Below, one piece after another: positions 1-8,669 of a stretch of 64,000 nt of DNA; the stretch's first letter is position 1; each line of letters begins with the position of its first letter. The stretch comes from Paraglaciecola algarum (GTDB lineage: Bacteria; Pseudomonadota; Gammaproteobacteria; Enterobacterales; Alteromonadaceae): positions 62,001 through 126,000 of the forward strand of contig NZ_JAKGAS010000001.1 in the NCBI RefSeq assembly GCF_021532655.1. Direction: 5' to 3'. The notes beneath the pieces were generated by a model. The model had not been told where the DNA came from, did not search any database, and saw only the letters and a program-made list of their open reading frames with translations. The position numbers and the translations under genes are program-made.

Positions 1-1152
1 ATCGTTGCTTAACTGCGGAGTAGTTAACGCATCATCGCCTAATTTAGCTTGTAATAATGACTGTAATTGCAAGCGACTAAAGGTACCTTGTTTACGACTA
101 AATAGATCTTGTTTATCTGGTGAACGAACAAAGGTGTTATCTACTTTTAAGCTGATGGCATAAGCCGGCGAGGAGAGGCTGAGGTTTTCAAACTTTAATG
201 TGATCAGTGATAACCACACATCCATTTGATATTCCCCTTGTCTAGATTCGACTTTAATATCAACTGACGGGGTATCTCTAAGATATAGCTTAATGTGTAA
301 CGTGTGGGTTAATAAATCACGACTTTTTAAAAAGCTGGCTAAGGCGGTTAATAATATTTTTAATGGCTTGAGCAAGGTTTGCAGGTTTTCTATGTCGAAC
401 AATAACTCTAGGTAACGTTCAAAAGTTTGTTTGGGATGAAAACAATGAATCGGGTGAGATATTTGATTGGTTAATTGCCCTATGTAATGAGTCACGTCTG
501 CATCAAAACGTTTGGCCAGATCAGCAAAAGGGATCTTGAGTAAATCATGTAGGGTATGCAAACCAACCCGAGCCAGCTTTTTTACCACAGCTGATGAAAG
601 TTCAGTATGTTGCAGTGATAAAGGTTGGATAGCTTGTTGAATCGAGCTGTGATCATCTGTGATGGTATTCCACTTTGTTGTGGCTAATAATCTAGCTGCC
701 AGTGGCGAATGCCCAGAGGCATAATGATAGGTTATTGCATTGGGTATGTGCTGTTGGATCATTTGCCAGTATTGAGGCAATCCACCATACATAGTTAACA
801 TATTATGGGCTTGTAACAACAAACCTGTGGATCCCCAAAAACTAATGTCACTGCTGATTAAATACAGTTGATGGGCAATGTCACTGAGCATGCCTTGGCT
901 GATTTTTTCTTGATATAAAACCACTTCAATATCATGTTTTAACATGGCCGCCGTGCCTAACCCCATGCCTACCCGTATGCCTGCCTGATACGCGGTTTGG
1001 TTTAGCTGACATATTTGATGTTTTTCTTCATGCCAAATTACCCAAGGTTTTTGCGAGTTTTCTTTGTGAAGAGACTGCTCGCTGGTGGATTGTTGTAGCA
1101 AGGAGTCAAGCTGTAATTGAGGGAAGGATAAATATAACCAAAGTTTGTTCAT
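1..1152 (-). CDS. imuB: ImuB-like Y-family polymerase homologue (3' end outside window)
   Basis: The 384 visible codons start at MNKLWLYLSFPQLQLDSLL and have no stop before the window edge, so the C-terminus is missing. The order of blocks (short N-terminal strand, a region with VIWHEEKHQICQLNQTAYQAGIRVGMGL, then a fingers/little-finger-like part) fits the catalytically inactive Y-family protein ImuB, which bridges ImuA and DnaE2 to the beta clamp in the SOS mutasome. The classical polymerase acidic triad is not evident, as expected for ImuB. It lies 43 bp after imuA on the same strand, so the two are probably co-transcribed from the LexA-controlled promoter; dnaE2 would be expected just beyond the left edge. 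A divergent DinB is the alternative. Confidence 0.8.
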   Translation of the reverse strand, partial: MNKLWLYLSFPQLQLDSLLQQSTSEQSLHKENSQKPWVIWHEEKHQICQLNQTAYQAGIRVGMGLGTAAMLKHDIEVVLYQEKISQGMLSDIAHQLYLISSDISFWGSTGLLLQAHNMLTMYGGLPQYWQMIQQHIPNAITYHYASGHSPLAARLLATTKWNTITDDHSSIQQAIQPLSLQHTELSSAVVKKLARVGLHTLHDLLKIPFADLAKRFDADVTHYIGQLTNQISHPIHCFHPKQTFERYLELLFDIENLQTLLKPLKILLTALASFLKSRDLLTHTLHIKLYLRDTPSVDIKVESRQGEYQMDVWLSLITLKFENLSLSSPAYAISLKVDNTFVRSPDKQDLFSRKQGTFSRLQLQSLLQAKLGDDALTTPQLSND

Positions 1153-1195
1153 GATCGTTTTTCAGCCTAAGGTCTTTTTCATACAAAAAGCTGAC

Positions 1196-1888
1196 TTAAC
1201 CCACCTTATGTATGGCAGTGGGAAAGTGCAGCACTTTGGATGGCGCTAGCTGACTCAGCTCTGGCCAATAAGTATGCATATTGATGTTCACTATTTGTTT
1301 GGGTTTCAGGCCTTTACCTTTGGTTATGTATACCTGAATACCTTCTTTAGCTGGGGCTAGTGTCATACCTAAAGAAACAGGTAATGAAATATGCTCATTT
1401 TGATAAGGGCGGATAATAAAAAGTAAACATTGGCCTTTCTCTGCGGCCAGTTGAAGGCGTTTGATATGGGTGACAGAAACCAGATCATGCCAGATGATCA
1501 CACTATGGCAACAACCACTTTTAATGCTTTGTTCAGCGCTCCATAAACCTAATGCTTGGGTTTTAGGTTGAACAATTAATATTTGTTTTAAATTTAAGCC
1601 AAATTCAGCCAGCATCTCACTATTGATGGACAGGGGAGGGGCAATGAAAGTGATTAACTCTGAACTAAACTCGCGTTGCCTAGTGAGTAGACTAGGTAAA
1701 AGTAAACGTAATTCCCCTATGCCAATAGGGCTACGAATATCGATTACGCCGTATTCTGGATACCCACCTTGCAAGGCATTATCTAAGCTTGTAAACCCTG
1801 TCGTTTGTTCTGATTTGATATCAGTTTGTGTATGACAAGCTTGCCATAATAGCTTTTTATTTTTGAGGTAATGAATAGTAGGGTGCAT
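1196..1888 (-). CDS. imuA: ImuA/SulA-like RecA-fold protein, SOS mutasome
   Basis: Recognised by its RecA-like core (TGFTSLDNALQGGYPEYGVI, followed by LLLPSLLTRQ) and by its place directly before imuB. ImuA works with ImuB and DnaE2 in error-prone translesion synthesis after DNA damage. The open frame extends to 1993, but I place the start at the ATG ending at 1888 (MHPTIHYLKNKKLLWQ, 230 residues). The extra upstream codons would run through the LexA operator at 1896-1931 and into the terminator of the next gene, and they encode an unrelated hydrophobic stretch. The Walker A motif is degenerate, as is usual in this family. Confidence 0.8.
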   Translation of the reverse strand: MHPTIHYLKNKKLLWQACHTQTDIKSEQTTGFTSLDNALQGGYPEYGVIDIRSPIGIGELRLLLPSLLTRQREFSSELITFIAPPLSINSEMLAEFGLNLKQILIVQPKTQALGLWSAEQSIKSGCCHSVIIWHDLVSVTHIKRLQLAAEKGQCLLFIIRPYQNEHISLPVSLGMTLAPAKEGIQVYITKGKGLKPKQIVNINMHTYWPELSQLAPSKVLHFPTAIHKVG

Positions 1889-1895
1889 AATATAA

Positions 1896-1931
1896 AATAA
1901 ATATACTGTATTTATGTACAGTATATTTATT
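1896..1931 (-). promoter_or_regulatory. LexA (SOS) operator of imuA-imuB
   Basis: The core is CTGT at 1906-1909, eight A/T-rich bases, and ACAG at 1918-1921, which is the gammaproteobacterial LexA box. The palindrome is unusually long: 15-base arms (1896-1910 and 1917-1931) match perfectly around a 6-base centre. It lies 7 bp upstream of the chosen imuA start, where LexA would block transcription initiation. Confidence 0.88.
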
Positions 1932-1993
1932 ATTAAAATAGACGCAAGTTTTGTTTGATCTAGCTTGATCTGAAATGTGATCTTATTAGGCAT

Positions 1994-2022
1994 AAAAAAG
2001 CCTATCCAAATGGGATAGGCTT
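1994..2022 (-). terminator. Rho-independent terminator after the cohesin-like gene
   Basis: A 10-bp perfect stem (AAGCCTATCC and its complement, 1998-2007 and 2013-2022) has a 5-base loop. On the minus strand it is followed by a run of six T. It sits 30 bp after the stop of the PEP-CTERM-like gene and closes the GH86 operon. Confidence 0.85.
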
Positions 2023-2052
2023 TGATTAATTTTTGCTGGTTTTATTTTTAGT

Positions 2053-2601
2053 TTAGCTTTTTTGAGTTTTACGGGTTCTGGTTAAAGCCAGTAAACCAAA
2101 GGCTAATAAAGCTAAGGCTGATGGTGCAGACACTTCGGCAGCGGCAGATATCTCATTACCAATCACATCATAGGTTTCGACATAATCTACTGTAAAGTTT
2201 GAATTGGCTAAATTTGCGCCTTGTGCAATATCAAATTGAGCAGTACCAAGTAATAAATCTGTACCCAATCGTGTTGCCCAATCTGCAAAGTATGCGAAAC
2301 CGTATACTTCAAAGATACCAGGTGCAAACTCAAATCCATCGACAAAAAACTCAGTATCAATCGCCGCGTTAGCTTCAAATCCACCAAGACCAAATAGGCT
2401 ATCTACTGTTAAAGCTGTTTGGTCAAATGCAAAGTCGAAAACAAAGTCATACAAGTCAGGGTTCGCATTATCTAAACGAAATTCAACAGTTAGTTTGTCT
2501 CCGCTTACGGTTTCACTAGTGATAAGCCCGGCACTTGCGGTAAACGCAAGTGCCAAAGTGAGAGCGAAAGTTAAGCTTAAAGTTGTTATTAATTTTTTCA
2601 T
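2053..2601 (-). CDS. Secreted cohesin-like protein with PEP-CTERM-type anchor
   Basis: A 182-residue protein. Residues 1-24 are a signal peptide (cleavage after ASA). Residues 30-150 read like a cohesin-type beta-sandwich: an opening strand DKLTVEFRLDNA, then FDFAFDQTALTVDSLFGLGG, which resembles the cohesin pattern of a strand followed by FDPSVLxV. Residues 158-182 are a C-terminal sorting signal: SAPSALALL, a hydrophobic helix, then the basic tail RTRKTQK. This is the PEP-CTERM layout with SAP in place of PEP. Its ribosome site AGAGG overlaps the stop codon of the upstream GH86 gene, so the two are probably translationally coupled. The neighbour ends in a dockerin, so this protein may tether the enzyme to the cell surface. 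The cohesin call is by pattern only; a generic PEP-CTERM protein is the alternative. Confidence 0.7.
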   Translation of the reverse strand: MKKLITTLSLTFALTLALAFTASAGLITSETVSGDKLTVEFRLDNANPDLYDFVFDFAFDQTALTVDSLFGLGGFEANAAIDTEFFVDGFEFAPGIFEVYGFAYFADWATRLGTDLLLGTAQFDIAQGANLANSNFTVDYVETYDVIGNEISAAAEVSAPSALALLAFGLLALTRTRKTQKS

Positions 2602-2614
2602 GTTCGGTTACCTC

Positions 2615-5600
2615 TTAATTAGTTGAACATCTAGCACGTGTACATAATCCAGTGAAGCCACGTACATCACGAGTATCGACTGCACCATCGTTATTGAAAT
2701 CGAAATTTAAATCAGTGATTTCGCCATTTCTGACACCTATTTGGAACAAGCGAACGTCTAAAGTATCTACGTCTCCGTCACCATCCAAGTCCCCTAAAAT
2801 AGCTTCCACTGGTTCATTAGCGATTAATTGAGTGAAAGTGAGGGTGTCACCGAACCACATCCAGCCATTACCGCCGGCGCTTGTAGCTTCAACTCGGATG
2901 GTGTGAGTACCAGCAGTCAGGTAGATAGATTCGGTTAAGGTGAAGCTTTCAAAGACGGCTTGATTACCTGTAACAATCGCCACTTCTTCTACAAACTCAC
3001 CATCTACAGATAAGGCTGCCTGAGAATTCACATTGGCACTTGATGCCACCATGTCGATGCGATAGAAACCATCAGCTGGGAAATCAAGATAATAATCTAC
3101 CCAATCACCGTTTTGGTTACTATCGGTTACAGTACGTCTATCGGTTGGGATCCCGCGTTCACCAATGGTTACGCCTGAGACTCGGCCACCTGTTGCATCA
3201 AAAGACTCTGCTTCTATGGTAAAAGCGTCACCATCCACAGTTTCTTCTACAGGTGTTTCTGGCTCTGTAGGCTCTTCAACTTCAGCCGCGACTATCTTGA
3301 TTGGCGCGACACCACCAATTTTGTATGTTGTACCGTCCGTTGAAGCATAAGATGCAAATAAGAAGTAGAAGTTACCGTCAGGTAAATCTGCACTTGGGGT
3401 TAAGTCAGCTAAAGAAAGATTCGCTGTAGCTGTACCTGATGATTGACCTATGGCACTTGCATCAAAAGCTAATACATCTTTCACAACGGCAGACCAGTCT
3501 GAGGTCATTTCTCGTAAGAAGAACTTCACGCCACCTTGTGCAGCCGTAACCGTATGATCTGCACCTGCATCATAGTTGGCGACAACCTCAATACTTTCAC
3601 CTACAACATACTCTGTTGATAAGTATTTATTGTCATCATCTAAGGTTAATGATGGCTCGGCAGGTTCAAATGGAATGGCGGTATCTGCAATGATAATAGG
3701 TGATACATTGGCTAGCAGTTGAGTGCTACCGTCAGATGATTTAAAACGGGCCGTTAAGTTGTAATAATGACCAGCATTTAAATCTTCGCTATTTTTTAAG
3801 TCACCTTGAGTTGGATGAATTAAAGGCAAGCTAATATTCACCGTGCCATTTTGTGAACCAATTGAACTATCATCTGCAAATACAACACGTTTCACTTGAG
3901 AGCCATCAGCACGTAACTCTTGCAAAATAAACAGTAAACCACCATTAACACCACCAAATGAGCTTGATACCACTGTATTGTCAGTACCTGCGTTAAACTC
4001 TGCGGTTAAATCTAAGTTTCCGCCTTTAGCATAAACACTGTTTAGGTACTTATTAACGTGATCTAAAACGAAAGATGGCTCAGCTGGCGCTTCTGGATCA
4101 GTTGGCTCTTCAGGCTCTGTAGGGACTTCAGTTCCTTCTGCGGCAATCTTGATAGGTTGTACTCCACCAATTTTATATGTTTGTCCATCTGTTGATTGAA
4201 AAGCAGCATATAAGAAGTAGAAGTTACCACTAGGTAATTCTGCAGTTGGTAATAAACCAGTTAATGGGATTTCTGCAGAGGCAATACCAGACGTTTGGCC
4301 AATAGCCGATGCATCAAAAGCAACGGTATCTTTTACAACACTCCATGCTGATGTCATTTCTCGTAAGAAAAACTTCACCCCACCTTCAGCATTAGTAACC
4401 GTTTGGCCGGTACCAGCGGCATAATTAGCAGTAACTGGTAATGTTTCACCCACTACGTAAGTCGCTGCTAAATATTTACTCGCATCATCAAGTGTTAACG
4501 AGGCTGTTACTCCTGGCTCAGTTGGTGTTTCTGGCTCTTCAGGCTCTGGAGCCGCAACATCTGGATCAAGGGTTGGGCTAAGTGAACTAATAAAGACAAA
4601 ACGCATTTTGTCGGCATTCCACTGCCACTTAGCTTCAGCACCTATGCTTTCGATACGAATAGTGTGCTGTCCCGCTGCAGGGATCAGAATGTTATTACTG
4701 ATAACAGTGCTTTGCATAACATCCCAGCTACCTGTTGTAGGAATGCTCGCGCTGCCAGCTAATACACCATTAACATAAACGGCAGCACCGTTTTCTGGTG
4801 CGGTAGGTGTACCTGCATCTAGGATTAGTTGATAAACACCCGCTTCAGAAAAGTCGACGCCAAACTCAGCCCAGTCACCTGTTTGATTGGTATTAATACC
4901 TACATCACTGGTATTAAAACCTGCAAATGCTCCACCAGTGTTGTTCATGGTTTCAGCTTCTACCACAAATGAATTTGTGTCTTGTGAGGCTGAAGCTAAA
5001 ACATTAACGATAATACTATCTTCATGACCGCCGTCATTAGAGGTGACTTTAATGGTTGTTGCGCCAGGCGCTACACCTGTGATTAAACCGTTTTGGTCAA
5101 CAGTGGCTATAGTGTGGTTGCTTGTTAACCAGGTAACTGATTTATCGGTCGCGTTAGCAGGTAAAAAATCCACCTTAGCTTGGTAGGTACCAGGCAACAC
5201 AATCACACTAGTACTTGGTAAGTCGACACCTGCTAAAGCGTAGCTATTGACATTAACATTAACCACATCGCTAGCCCCACCTACAGCAGTTGCTGTAATT
5301 ACAGTGTCACCATTGCCAACAGCAGTAATTAGGCCATTGTTATCAACTGTGGCGACAGCCTCGTTACTAGACTCCCAAGTAAGCATTTTAGTGGTGACGT
5401 TAAATGGCGTGAAAATCACATCTAACTGTAAGCTTTCATCTACCACCATGGCTGCACTTTCATGACTAAGCATTATGTTACTTGCTTGGATAGTGGTGAC
5501 TGTTACTTGGTGTTGGGTCGCTAAAGAACCGTCTTGCATGGTAGCGGTAATAGTGGTTGTGCCACCACCTGTACCTGTCACTAAACCATTTTGATCAACT

Positions 5601-8002
5601 GCGGCAATTTTTACATCAGCACTCGACCAAGCAATAACTTTATTGTCAGTATTAGCAGGTAAAACAGTTGCAGTTAAAGCAATTGATTCTTTAATGGCCA
5701 CGCTTGAAGCACCAGCTAAAGATAAATCAGTAGCAGCAACACAAGGATTACAAGTTTGTGGGGCGCTTCTGTTTAAAGGTGTGTCCATTTCCCAAATAGA
5801 TAAGCTAATGGCTGTAAAAACACGTGCAGAAGCTACCGTTGCTGTAACAACGTTATCTTCTTCTAACAACTCTAACGGGATCGGAATTTCAATTAAGTTT
5901 AGAGAAACACTTCCTTCATCTACCTCTGGTCCCATGTAGTCGTAATGTTCAACTTCTATACCACTTGCATTCGGATTAATTTGAGTTGGTACGGCAAGTG
6001 TATGACCATTAATAGTAAAAGTATTGTTGGTGGGTTTTGCTGCATGGAATGGATAAAACTCTGCCGCAATACGTAAGGTGGCTTCACCATTTTCAGGTAT
6101 AGAAACACCATTGATATTACCTGTCATGGATGAGCCACTAATACGGTGAATTTGTCCTTTAGCAGCTTCACCTTTACCTGCGCCAGATAAACTTTCTCCG
6201 TAATATTTTTTCTCGTTAGAAAGGCTTGTTATTGCTACATCTTGATTATATTCAATATCCAAGATTATAGTAGAACCAGGCTCTAAAGTGACGGTTTCAG
6301 GAAGGTTCTCTAACATCGCCTCGGCTAAAACAGGGCGACCTAAATTAATGTCGCTTAAGCCTTCTGCTAAATATGAATGTTTCATATTGACACTCTTAAC
6401 AGTGTTGCCATTAACACCCATAAAAGATAAATCAACAGGGATATCGTACCATTCAAGGTTATTAAGAATTAAATATGTGTGGTTTCCATCAACATAGGCA
6501 TCGACTTGGATATCAGGATCACTTGAATGTGTATCGACTCGAGTACCTTTTACGTCAGACCATAATTCGTACCACTGAATTTTATCAGTAACATACCAAT
6601 CTGCACCTTCATAGTTTTCTGAAAGGGCTTCGTCTGTTTGCATTAACGAAGCTTCATAACGAATGGCTTCGCCAGCAGGACCCGTTAATAAACCCCACTG
6701 ACCTTTGATTGGAGAAAAAGGCATGGATTTTACAACTTGACTAGGACGGGTTAACAACTGCATAAACATTTGGTTAAATGTTCTTAGGTGTAACCAGTCG
6801 GCATAACGATAATCATTAGTAATGAATTCTAATTTACCGTGCTTGGAAGCTATTGCCCCGTATTCAGATACCACCCAAGGTTTCAGGTTATCTTTACCAT
6901 TTACTTGTGCGTCGTACCATTCGACCATATCTAAAATAGCTTCGGTTTTCATACCACGACGAAATGTACTGCCTTGGCGTGGATTGTTGCCCATTTGTGC
7001 CCAGTCGTATAAATGGATGGAATAGAAATCCATATTCTCACCAGACGCATCCATAAACCCTTTCCAAATAGCATCCCACTGGAAGTATTTATCATCTTGA
7101 ATGGCCCAAAATTCTGAACTAGTTATTTCTTGTAAATAGTCTTCTAAGGTACCTGCTTCATAGGAGTAACGACTTCTAACGGCTCTTTCTTGAGTGGGGA
7201 ATCGTTCTGATAAGTCACCTTGTTCAAGATCGTGTAAACCCCATGTCATACCGCCTACAAGAGGACGTTGGTCAGGCGGCAATTTATCTTTGATTTGTTC
7301 TGCCACTAAATTATGGTATTCGAAAAGTTGTTCAAAACTAGACATCACAAATGTACGGCCAACATTTATGTCCATGTCCGGTTCGTTAATGACTTCCCAA
7401 TATTTGGGCATTAATACGCCACTTGTTTCGCCATCTTTGCGCATGAAGTTATCTAGGTACTCTCCAACCCATTCTGCGCCATCTTCGATATGACGTAGTA
7501 CGTATTGGCCTGTTTCATCTTCTTTACCTGCTAAATCTTTAGGCCAATATGATTGTGTAGGGAAGAGGCCATGTGGCGTAATACCCATAATCATTTCATT
7601 ACTGCGAGCTTCATATGCGCGGATTGACTCTGGCAAAACGTCGTACATATTGTCTTTGTGCCATTGGCCAAAATTAGCTAGGTCCTCTAGATCTGGTTTA
7701 CCTAAATTATCTGGATCTTGCGCGGTTGCTTTAAATATCCAAGTTGCCATACCATTATCCCGACCAAAATATACATCTAGGTCATTCATCAGATAATTCA
7801 TCACATCGGCTTCACCTTGCCAGTCACCTTCGGTGAGGTTGGAATGAACTGTGATATGTTTTTCTCGGTTAAAATTAGAAACCCCCTTTACTTCATGTTT
7901 GACATCAAGGTTGATGTCTACTTTAACTGCTGCCGCATGAATATTATTGACGCTCAACCCAATTGCAGAAGCTATTAATAGTTTCAAATAGTTCTTTTTC
8001 AT
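2615..8002 (-). CDS. Modular GH86 beta-agarase/porphyranase with dockerin
   Basis: A 1795-residue secreted hydrolase of agar or porphyran. Residues 1-23 are the signal peptide. Residues 25-450 are the GH86 barrel, with the acid/base in WEVINEPDMD (E207) and the likely nucleophile in WVVSEYGA (E380). Beta-rich accessory modules follow to about 735, then a CxxC (C751, C754). Three BIG2 domains lie at about 755-836, 840-918 and 922-1002, and a CBM6-like module at 1010-1137. Next come three copies of an unrecognised ~125-residue repeat (1167-1288, 1309-1440, 1449-1573) joined by Glu/Pro/Thr linkers, and a second CBM6-like module at 1592-1727. A type I dockerin ends the protein at 1736-1790, with two calcium loops (DLDGDGDVDTLD, DFNNDGAVDTRD) and a tail with CTRARC. 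It forms an operon with the cohesin-like anchor gene. The choice between agarase and porphyranase cannot be made from sequence. Confidence 0.92.
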   Translation of the reverse strand: MKKNYLKLLIASAIGLSVNNIHAAAVKVDINLDVKHEVKGVSNFNREKHITVHSNLTEGDWQGEADVMNYLMNDLDVYFGRDNGMATWIFKATAQDPDNLGKPDLEDLANFGQWHKDNMYDVLPESIRAYEARSNEMIMGITPHGLFPTQSYWPKDLAGKEDETGQYVLRHIEDGAEWVGEYLDNFMRKDGETSGVLMPKYWEVINEPDMDINVGRTFVMSSFEQLFEYHNLVAEQIKDKLPPDQRPLVGGMTWGLHDLEQGDLSERFPTQERAVRSRYSYEAGTLEDYLQEITSSEFWAIQDDKYFQWDAIWKGFMDASGENMDFYSIHLYDWAQMGNNPRQGSTFRRGMKTEAILDMVEWYDAQVNGKDNLKPWVVSEYGAIASKHGKLEFITNDYRYADWLHLRTFNQMFMQLLTRPSQVVKSMPFSPIKGQWGLLTGPAGEAIRYEASLMQTDEALSENYEGADWYVTDKIQWYELWSDVKGTRVDTHSSDPDIQVDAYVDGNHTYLILNNLEWYDIPVDLSFMGVNGNTVKSVNMKHSYLAEGLSDINLGRPVLAEAMLENLPETVTLEPGSTIILDIEYNQDVAITSLSNEKKYYGESLSGAGKGEAAKGQIHRISGSSMTGNINGVSIPENGEATLRIAAEFYPFHAAKPTNNTFTINGHTLAVPTQINPNASGIEVEHYDYMGPEVDEGSVSLNLIEIPIPLELLEEDNVVTATVASARVFTAISLSIWEMDTPLNRSAPQTCNPCVAATDLSLAGASSVAIKESIALTATVLPANTDNKVIAWSSADVKIAAVDQNGLVTGTGGGTTTITATMQDGSLATQHQVTVTTIQASNIMLSHESAAMVVDESLQLDVIFTPFNVTTKMLTWESSNEAVATVDNNGLITAVGNGDTVITATAVGGASDVVNVNVNSYALAGVDLPSTSVIVLPGTYQAKVDFLPANATDKSVTWLTSNHTIATVDQNGLITGVAPGATTIKVTSNDGGHEDSIIVNVLASASQDTNSFVVEAETMNNTGGAFAGFNTSDVGINTNQTGDWAEFGVDFSEAGVYQLILDAGTPTAPENGAAVYVNGVLAGSASIPTTGSWDVMQSTVISNNILIPAAGQHTIRIESIGAEAKWQWNADKMRFVFISSLSPTLDPDVAAPEPEEPETPTEPGVTASLTLDDASKYLAATYVVGETLPVTANYAAGTGQTVTNAEGGVKFFLREMTSAWSVVKDTVAFDASAIGQTSGIASAEIPLTGLLPTAELPSGNFYFLYAAFQSTDGQTYKIGGVQPIKIAAEGTEVPTEPEEPTDPEAPAEPSFVLDHVNKYLNSVYAKGGNLDLTAEFNAGTDNTVVSSSFGGVNGGLLFILQELRADGSQVKRVVFADDSSIGSQNGTVNISLPLIHPTQGDLKNSEDLNAGHYYNLTARFKSSDGSTQLLANVSPIIIADTAIPFEPAEPSLTLDDDNKYLSTEYVVGESIEVVANYDAGADHTVTAAQGGVKFFLREMTSDWSAVVKDVLAFDASAIGQSSGTATANLSLADLTPSADLPDGNFYFLFASYASTDGTTYKIGGVAPIKIVAAEVEEPTEPETPVEETVDGDAFTIEAESFDATGGRVSGVTIGERGIPTDRRTVTDSNQNGDWVDYYLDFPADGFYRIDMVASSANVNSQAALSVDGEFVEEVAIVTGNQAVFESFTLTESIYLTAGTHTIRVEATSAGGNGWMWFGDTLTFTQLIANEPVEAILGDLDGDGDVDTLDVRLFQIGVRNGEITDLNFDFNNDGAVDTRDVRGFTGLCTRARCSTN
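3284..4504 (-). repeat. Three coding repeats of a ~125-residue domain inside the GH86 protein
   Basis: The units are at 4139-4504, 3683-4078 and 3284-3658. Each opens with a SLTLDDxxKYL-type segment and contains GGVKFFLREMTS (units 1 and 3) or GGLLFILQELRA (unit 2). Each then has an AFDASAIGQ or FADDSSIGS segment and ends near GGVxPIKI. Units 1 and 3 are much closer to each other than to unit 2. I do not recognise the domain; all-beta carbohydrate-binding or spacer roles are possible. Confidence 0.8.
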
Positions 8003-8669
8003 ATAACACCACTTTGTATTTTTGTGTGTAAATTCAAAGTTTCGAAGCTGGTTTTTGTAACAGTGTTGACTTAGGTGCTTCTAAACTTTTCAAGTTGGCA
8101 ATATGTATATTGTTAACAATATGTTGCCATACCTTTAAATTACCTGATAAAAAATACAAAGGGAATGGAGTGGGTAGACTAATATAATATCGACTTTTGA
8201 GATGTTTTTTTATTTGGTTATATTAGTTGTTTAAAAAGCTGACACTAATTTAAATTTGTTATTTAACAATGGCTTGTGGCTTATTTTTTATATTTAGGTT
8301 CGTTATTTTGAAGGTTGGGATTCATGTTTTTACAAGTGGGTGTTCGTAATTTTAAATGCCTTGTTCATTATATTTGTGCGTAATATTGTTGAATAAATGT
8401 TTTTAATTTGTAATGGGGTTGTTGTAGGTAAACTTGGTTTTTTACCAATAATTGTCTTTTGGAAATTGCCTTAATTTCTATTGTAAAACAACATCTCCTT
8501 GCCAACAAAAAAAGATGAATGTGGATTATTTTTGTAATATTCTATTGTTAATTGTTGTCAATATCGTTTTTGTAACCTTTATATTTATCTGAAAGGGGTT
8601 GTGATTGAGACTTCATTTATTCGGAAAAAGTCGCTTTATTAGAAGTTACTTAGTTAAAAGTGGTATTAA
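8003..8669. promoter_or_regulatory. Divergent A/T-rich regulatory region between GH86 and araC-type genes
   Basis: These 667 bp carry no plausible gene. They must hold the promoters of the GH86 operon (minus) and of the regulator gene (plus). The only strong symmetric site I see is the palindrome at 8107-8122. The long, A/T-rich spacing suggests several regulatory sites, but none could be assigned to a named factor. Confidence 0.6.
8107..8122. promoter_or_regulatory. Perfect 16-bp palindrome, candidate operator of the GH86 operon
   Basis: The sequence ATATTGTTAACAATAT is a perfect palindrome. GGCA (8097-8100) and TGCC (8125-8128) flank it at similar distances and extend the symmetry. It lies 105 bp upstream of the GH86 start codon, a plausible operator or activator position. 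The binding protein is unknown; AraC proteins more often use direct repeats, so a LacI- or TetR-type factor elsewhere is equally possible. Confidence 0.5.

Noticed and set aside
1889..1993. N-terminal extension of ImuA
   Set aside because: It would place coding sequence over the LexA box and the neighbouring terminator, and it encodes an unrelated hydrophobic stretch.
5247..5939. Plus-strand open frames inside the GH86 gene
   Set aside because: They are antisense shadows of the Ala/Thr/Val-rich BIG2 region and have no features of their own.
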